This document shows positions 59,845-64,000 of a DNA stretch of 64,000 bases, one piece after another. Each line of letters opens with the position of its first letter. Position 1 is the stretch's first letter. The notes under the pieces were generated by a model. That model was not told the origin of the DNA. It saw only the letters and a list, made by a program, of their open reading frames with translations, and made no database searches. The position numbers and the translations under genes were made by a program. This DNA is from Chrysomallon squamiferum (taxonomy: Eukaryota; Mollusca; Gastropoda; Neomphalida; Peltospiridae): the NCBI GenBank assembly GCA_012295275.1, contig CM022669.1:8174989-8238988 (forward strand), given 5' to 3'.

Positions 59845-60240
59845 ACCTAGTCTGTCTAACACCTAGTCACTACTAGTCTGTCTGACACCTAGTCACTACT
59901 AGTCTGTCTAACACCTAGTCACTATTAGTATGTCTGACACCTAGTCACTAGTAGTCTATCTGACACCTAACACCTAGTCACTAGTCAGTCTATCACCTAG
60001 TCACTACTAGTCTTGTCTGACACCTAGTCACTACTAGTCTGTTTGACACCTAGTCACTACTAGTCAGTCTGACACCTAGTCACTACTAGTCTAACACCTA
60101 GTCACTACTAGTCTGTCTGACACCTAGCAACTACTAGTCTAACACCTAGTCACTACTAGTCTAACACCTAGACACTACGACTAGTCTAACACCTAGTCAC
60201 TACTAGTAGTCTGACACCTAGTCACTACTAGTCAGTCTGA
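59845..60240 (+). repeat. 22/26-bp minisatellite, about 17 copies
   Basis: The unit is CTAGTCTGTCTGACACC followed by TAGTCACTA (26 bases). A shorter 22-base form lacks one TCTG and dominates between about 60080 and 60200. Each unit contains ACTAGT and CCTAG, so it is partly self-complementary. Copies are close enough for recent activity. There are no unique spacers, so this is not a CRISPR array. Confidence 0.95.
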
Positions 60241-61632
60241 ACCCTGATTCAACAAACTGGAAAAAATTTTTATTTTGTTATTTTGTAATTTTACTGTTAT
60301 TTGAACTGATAATTCCAGTAAACTATTTATTATTGGCACTGAAATGTGCTCAAGTTGGCAAGGTTTCATAAAATTAAAAAAAAAACTGATAGAAGTCTAA
60401 GCACATGAATGAAATGGGCTGTGTGTACTCTTGATAACCAAAATTTGCCCATTTAAGAAATACTTTAGGTGTCGAAAGCTAACGAAAAGAATTTGAACTG
60501 TGACAGAAGTAGATGATACTGATGCACAGACAGTTTCATACCATACACCACCAGTCTTTCTGTTTAAGTCCTGTTTAGGACACTGACTGTCAGAATCACA
60601 CTCACTAAAGGCACACCAGAGATTAACATTAAAATATGCAGTCAGTTGTTGCTAAACAAATAATCATTCCCTATTGTGGTTTCTATATATTTTTTTTTTT
60701 TTGTTGTTGTTGTCTGATTCCATACGACAGTCTTCTTTGCTGTTATTTCTGTTTTGTGTTTTTATTCTTTCCAATTTGTTGCCATGATTGCTCTTTTATT
60801 CATAAATGATTAACAAGTGGAGAGTGTATCTGAGGTTTACGGCCACTCCCTAGAGCAACGTTGGGCAGACTCTACAAGTCTACGTTGATGGTTTTATTAT
60901 CACCAGAGGCATCTGTGGATTGGTGGGCGGGAACAATGTATGTATCAGTGGACTCTTTATGGTAGCTACTGCCCTGTCCTATTGTAATCTGTTTTCTACA
61001 TGGTGGAATAACAGCACAGGTTAAATATTTTGTATATATCACAACAACAGTGTTAGTTAGTCAGTTATAAGTGGTATCTACTGGTGTGTTGTAATTTACG
61101 TATGTTTTTTGTTGTGTGTAATTCTTCAGTGGAATTTGACTGTTTGAGGGATTGTGGTTGGTTGATGGTTGAGTTTTATTTTCTTTTTTATTTTTTTTAT
61201 TTTTTTTTATTTTTTATCTTTTCTTTAGTTTTTAAGAAAAAAACTTTTAATATTATTGCAACTTTGCCACCATTGTTTTAGTTTGCTTTACTTCTTAGTT
61301 CCTTTTCTGTTCTTAGTTTTTGCCCACTTTTAATTTAATAAAGTAATCAACACTTTGTATTTTTAATAGTTTTTTTTTTTATTTTGTGGAATTTTTATTT
61401 TTTATTTTCACCACTTTTCATTTCTTCCCCTCTCTTTTTTTTAACCCACCTTTTTTTTTTTTTTTTCCCCAATTTAATAAGAATGTAATCAAGACTTTAC
61501 CATATGGTATGTTGATATTTTTTTTGTTGTTTTTTTTCTGAAAAAAAAATATTTTAGCCTGTTTTCTCTCCAACTGTTCACCAGCATGCTGTGCATTTTC
61601 CTTGTTACCTGATTGTTGTTTCATTTTTGCAG
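60241..61632. other. Intron-like sequence before leader exon 3
   Basis: 60815-60975 is markedly more complex (words such as TTTACGGCCACTCCC and GGATTGGTGGGCGGG) and may be a conserved block; its longest frame closes after about 26 codons. T-rich low-complexity DNA follows at 61180-61550. The segment ends in the acceptor TTTCATTTTTGCAG. Confidence 0.4.
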
Positions 61633-61684
61633 ATGTTTGTGAAACCACTGACAGCAGCTAACCCGAATGGAGGGAATTAAGACG
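61633..61684 (+). other. Putative noncoding leader exon 3 (52 bp)
   Basis: Strong acceptor TTTCATTTTTGCAG and a plausible donor GACG|GTGAGA. Its first three bases are ATG, opening a 15-codon uORF that ends in TAA at 61678-61680 (MFVKPLTAANPNGGN). If the donor is not used, the exon would instead run on to 63195 and include repeats and poly-A tracts, which I think less likely. Confidence 0.4.
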
Positions 61685-61877
61685 GTGAGACGAAACAAAC
61701 CAGTGTAGCAGAGACTACCACATCAGAGACGTTTACAACGGCACAGAGGTTCTCGTTAACAGACGTCTACCTTCACTGCAGCGTTCGTGCGTTCAGTGAA
61801 AACAGCTGAACTGTGAAAACTGCCACAGAGAGAAAAACATCAGTTGATTGCCCGGCAGATGTGGCTACAATTCTTTC

Positions 61878-62300
61878 CTGATTTCTGAAGTAATCCAGCT
61901 ACAAAATTGCTCTGATTTGTAAAACAGATGGTTATAAAACTTTTATGATTTCTTTGCCTGTGAAAACCTACTGAATTTTTTTTATTTCTGAAAAATATAG
62001 TTATCACATATATATATTTTTTTTAACTTGTTTTCTCCTTCAAAGATTTTTTTTTTACTGATTTCTGTGGTTACAAGAATTTTCTGATTTGTGAAGCACT
62101 TGTGTATATCATTGTTTGCTGATTTGTGAAACAGACATCATCCTAGCAGCCTTTAGGAACGACATAGCTGTATGTTTTTGATGATTTTTTAAATTCCTTA
62201 CTTCATTGCTGATTTCTGAAGTACGTGGTTACAAGACTTCGTTGATTTTTGAAGTGCACGGTCATATAAAACTTCGCTGATTTCAGAAGTCTCATCGTGT
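61878..62300 (+). repeat. 34-bp tandem repeat upstream of the coding exon
   Basis: The unit starts CTGATTTCTGAAGTACGTGG and continues TTACAAGACTTCG. Copies begin near 61878, 61912, 61945, 62058, 62084, 62119, 62209, 62242 and 62277, mostly 33-36 bases apart. It lies in the intron or leader immediately before the coding exon. Confidence 0.8.
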
Positions 62301-62437
62301 TTGATCTTTGAACTTCAAAGTGGGGATTATCTTTCAGTTTTTCAAAATATTTACATGTTTGTAACAAGTGTGAATCGATTCTTCATGTTGTTTTGACGTT
62401 TTTCAAGATAATTTTTTGTGTCTGGTTTTTCTTGAAT

Positions 62438-62690
62438 TTGAAAAAAAAAAAAAAAAAGAAAAAAAAAGAATTTTAAACATTTATTTACAAGAAAACATAA
62501 CCAAATGACTTGTATTTCTTGATTAATATTTGTCAGATTAACTATTTTAAAATATCTTTTATACTGAAGAAAATATAATAGGATAAAAAAATAAAAAAAA
62601 AAAAAAAAAAAAAAAAAAAACGTAGAATCAGAAGGATATTAGTGATGATAAAAAAAAAATAAAAAAAAAATAATAAAAACTAAAAACGTG
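62438..62690 (+). repeat. A-rich tract with A28
   Basis: Several A runs, the longest at 62593-62620. Confidence 0.9.
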
Positions 62691-62841
62691 AGAACAGGAA
62701 GAAAAAAACCACGAGATTTGTGAAGGATAGAAGCACTTGAAAATAACAATCTGAAAAGGAATTGTGTAAAATAGTGCAACGTGGAGGAAACTACTTTTCT
62801 TTCTTTTTTTTTTTTTTTTTTGGTTTAATTCACACTTGAAG

Positions 62842-63083
62842 ATCTGTGACCTACAGAGGCTGAGGAAGTGCTAACTGTATTGCCAGCACTCCTTCACTGG
62901 ATTCATGTTCCCCCATCACACACACACTACTACAACTCTTCAAGATAAACCGAGCAGGATTTATGTGAGAAGGTAACAGTGTGACCCAGTGCTGCTGCTG
63001 CTGCTGCTGCTTCTTGTTGTTGTTGATGTTTTGTAGGAATGAGCAGCGTGTGAGTTGACAAGAGAAATAATAACAACAACAAC
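62842..63083 (+). other. Putative 5' UTR segment of the first coding exon
   Basis: A polypyrimidine run (about 62793-62821) followed by CACTTGAAG suggests an acceptor before 62842; GACCTACAG gives an alternative start at 62857. The segment contains a CTG/TTG triplet run at 62991-63024. A TGA at 63051-63053 is in frame with the start codon, so the reading frame cannot begin further upstream within this exon. Confidence 0.4.
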
Positions 63084-63195
63084 ATGGCAGGTTTACTCAT
63101 GGTGAGCGTTTTCTTACTGGCAGGGATAATAACTTGTGGTGGAGCTATCCAGTATCCTGATGGGTGTGACTCGAGGGCGGTGTTCAAAGCTAAAG
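63084..63195 (+). CDS. First coding exon of an unidentified secreted or membrane protein (partial)
   Basis: It encodes 37 residues plus one base of the next codon (phase 1 junction). The start is chosen for its AACATGG Kozak context and because an in-frame TGA lies 33 bases upstream. Residues about 1-19 (MAGLLMVSVFLLAGIITCG) form a typical signal peptide: a short N-region, a hydrophobic core, and a small-residue cleavage site around Gly19-Ala21. The mature part seen, AIQYPDGCDSRAVFKAK, carries one Cys. The exon ends at the strong donor AAAG|GTAAGAG. Phase 1 introns right after a signal peptide are common in modular extracellular proteins. I do not recognise the family and the rest of the gene lies beyond the window. 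The ten codons following a signal sequence are too few for an assignment. Confidence 0.75.
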
Positions 63196-64000
63196 GTAAG
63201 AGTTTTACCTTTTTGTTGTCTTCGTTCAGGTGATCAATATTTTTAATCTTTCAGTCGGTCGTTAAACAAACTAACCAAACTGTCCATTTTATTCATCCGT
63301 TTGTTCGTCCAAACAGACAGTTCATTTATTCATCTATCCATCCAAGCAGACAACCTATAAACCAACCAGCTATTTATTCATCCGACCGTCTTTGCATCCA
63401 TTCATACATCAAATGAATGAATCAGCTGCTGTCTATTCATCATCTTTGTCTGTGTGAAAATTTCATTTAGTTTATGCATATGTATGCAAAAAATTTCAGT
63501 TTATAAATCAAGCAGAACTTGCGTTTATGAACAGTAAAATTGTATGTGAAATATCTGATATTAATTACTTAATGATTCATATTGTTCAGTAGTAAAGTTT
63601 TATTAGAAAGAAAAAAACTGATTTAAAATGCAGTTATTTATTCATCCTTATAGTTACCAAATTGCAGCTTTGTCAATATTAATCAAAAAAATTTAAGAAA
63701 TTAAAAAATAAATGAATAAAACAAAAAATTATTATTAAATTTATTGTAAATTATTGTTCACTTATAAATCTGTATTTATTTGCTTCTCAATTTCATTTCA
63801 AAATGGTCTGCTTCTCTCACATTTAACTTTTTCTTTCTTATTTCTTTATGGGAGGCTGCTCTTTTCTTTTTCTATTGGGTGTAACACATAAATAAATAAA
63901 CAATGACAGTCTGTCAGATGTTGGAAACAAATGTAAAAAAATCGCAGGGTTATCAATGCATTTTCTGCACGCTTTTGTGCTTATTATTTATGTACATAAT
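63196..64000 (+). other. Start of the intron after the first coding exon
   Basis: Begins GTAAGAG. Contains ATCCATCC/TTCATCCGT-type degenerate short repeats at 63290-63440 and AT-rich sequence thereafter. No second exon is seen before the window ends. Confidence 0.6.

Noticed and set aside
59845-60240. Regular short repeats that might suggest a CRISPR array
   Set aside because: Units are directly adjacent with no unique spacers, there are no cas genes, and the context is eukaryotic.

Overview
The window is eukaryotic, almost certainly metazoan, nuclear DNA. It is very AT-rich and crowded with simple repeats. It has a (GT-AG) exon-intron layout, a decayed Tigger-type DNA transposon, a probable hAT-type MITE, and several fragments resembling the Pol III heads of tRNA-derived SINEs. 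The dense TG, GA, TATC, CATA and AAT arrays and the very long gene-poor spacing would suit a large lophotrochozoan genome such as a mollusc. The sequence does not settle the phylum, so this is a weak guess.

Only one protein-coding segment can be supported: a first coding exon at 63084-63195 (+). It has a strong Kozak context, an upstream in-frame stop, a signal peptide and a GTAAG donor. It encodes the first 37 residues of a secreted or membrane protein that I do not recognise. Upstream on the same strand lies a plausible split 5' leader. It consists of a CpG-richer promoter and first exon around 37.9-38.6 kb, a 67-base exon at 50692-50758, a possible alternative exon at 54943-55023, a short exon at 61633-61684, and a last leader segment from about 62842 to the ATG. 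If these belong together, roughly 25 kb of the window is intron inside the 5' UTR, and the leader carries several short upstream ORFs. The chain is inferred from splice signals only.

Layout: 1-18 kb is upstream sequence with microsatellites, decayed tandem arrays and one candidate conserved noncoding block (about 7.3-7.7 kb). From 17.9 to 20.3 kb is a worn satellite-like array with a 780-bp Tigger copy inserted in it. From 20 to 34 kb are compound microsatellites, an inverted repeat (22.09-22.29 kb), a 180-bp triplicate (22.4-22.9 kb), the second copy of a dispersed AAT-tailed repeat (24.06-24.31 kb), a CAGGTG/CACCTG cluster (25.3-25.75 kb) and a 15-bp minisatellite (29.3-29.5 kb). From 34.5 to 36.6 kb are SINE-like heads and the hAT-like MITE. 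From 38 to 63 kb is the presumed 5' part of the gene, whose introns hold more arrays, notably the 25-28-bp array at 51.9-52.4 kb, the 22/26-bp array at 59.8-60.2 kb and the 34-bp array at 61.9-62.3 kb.

I found no rRNA, intact tRNA, CRISPR array, prokaryotic operon or viral gene. Long open frames elsewhere are by-products of low-complexity sequence. I did not see an unmistakable new biological system. The most promising leads are the uORF-rich split leader, the E-box cluster, the compound inverted repeat, the dispersed repeat families, and the many decayed tandem arrays.
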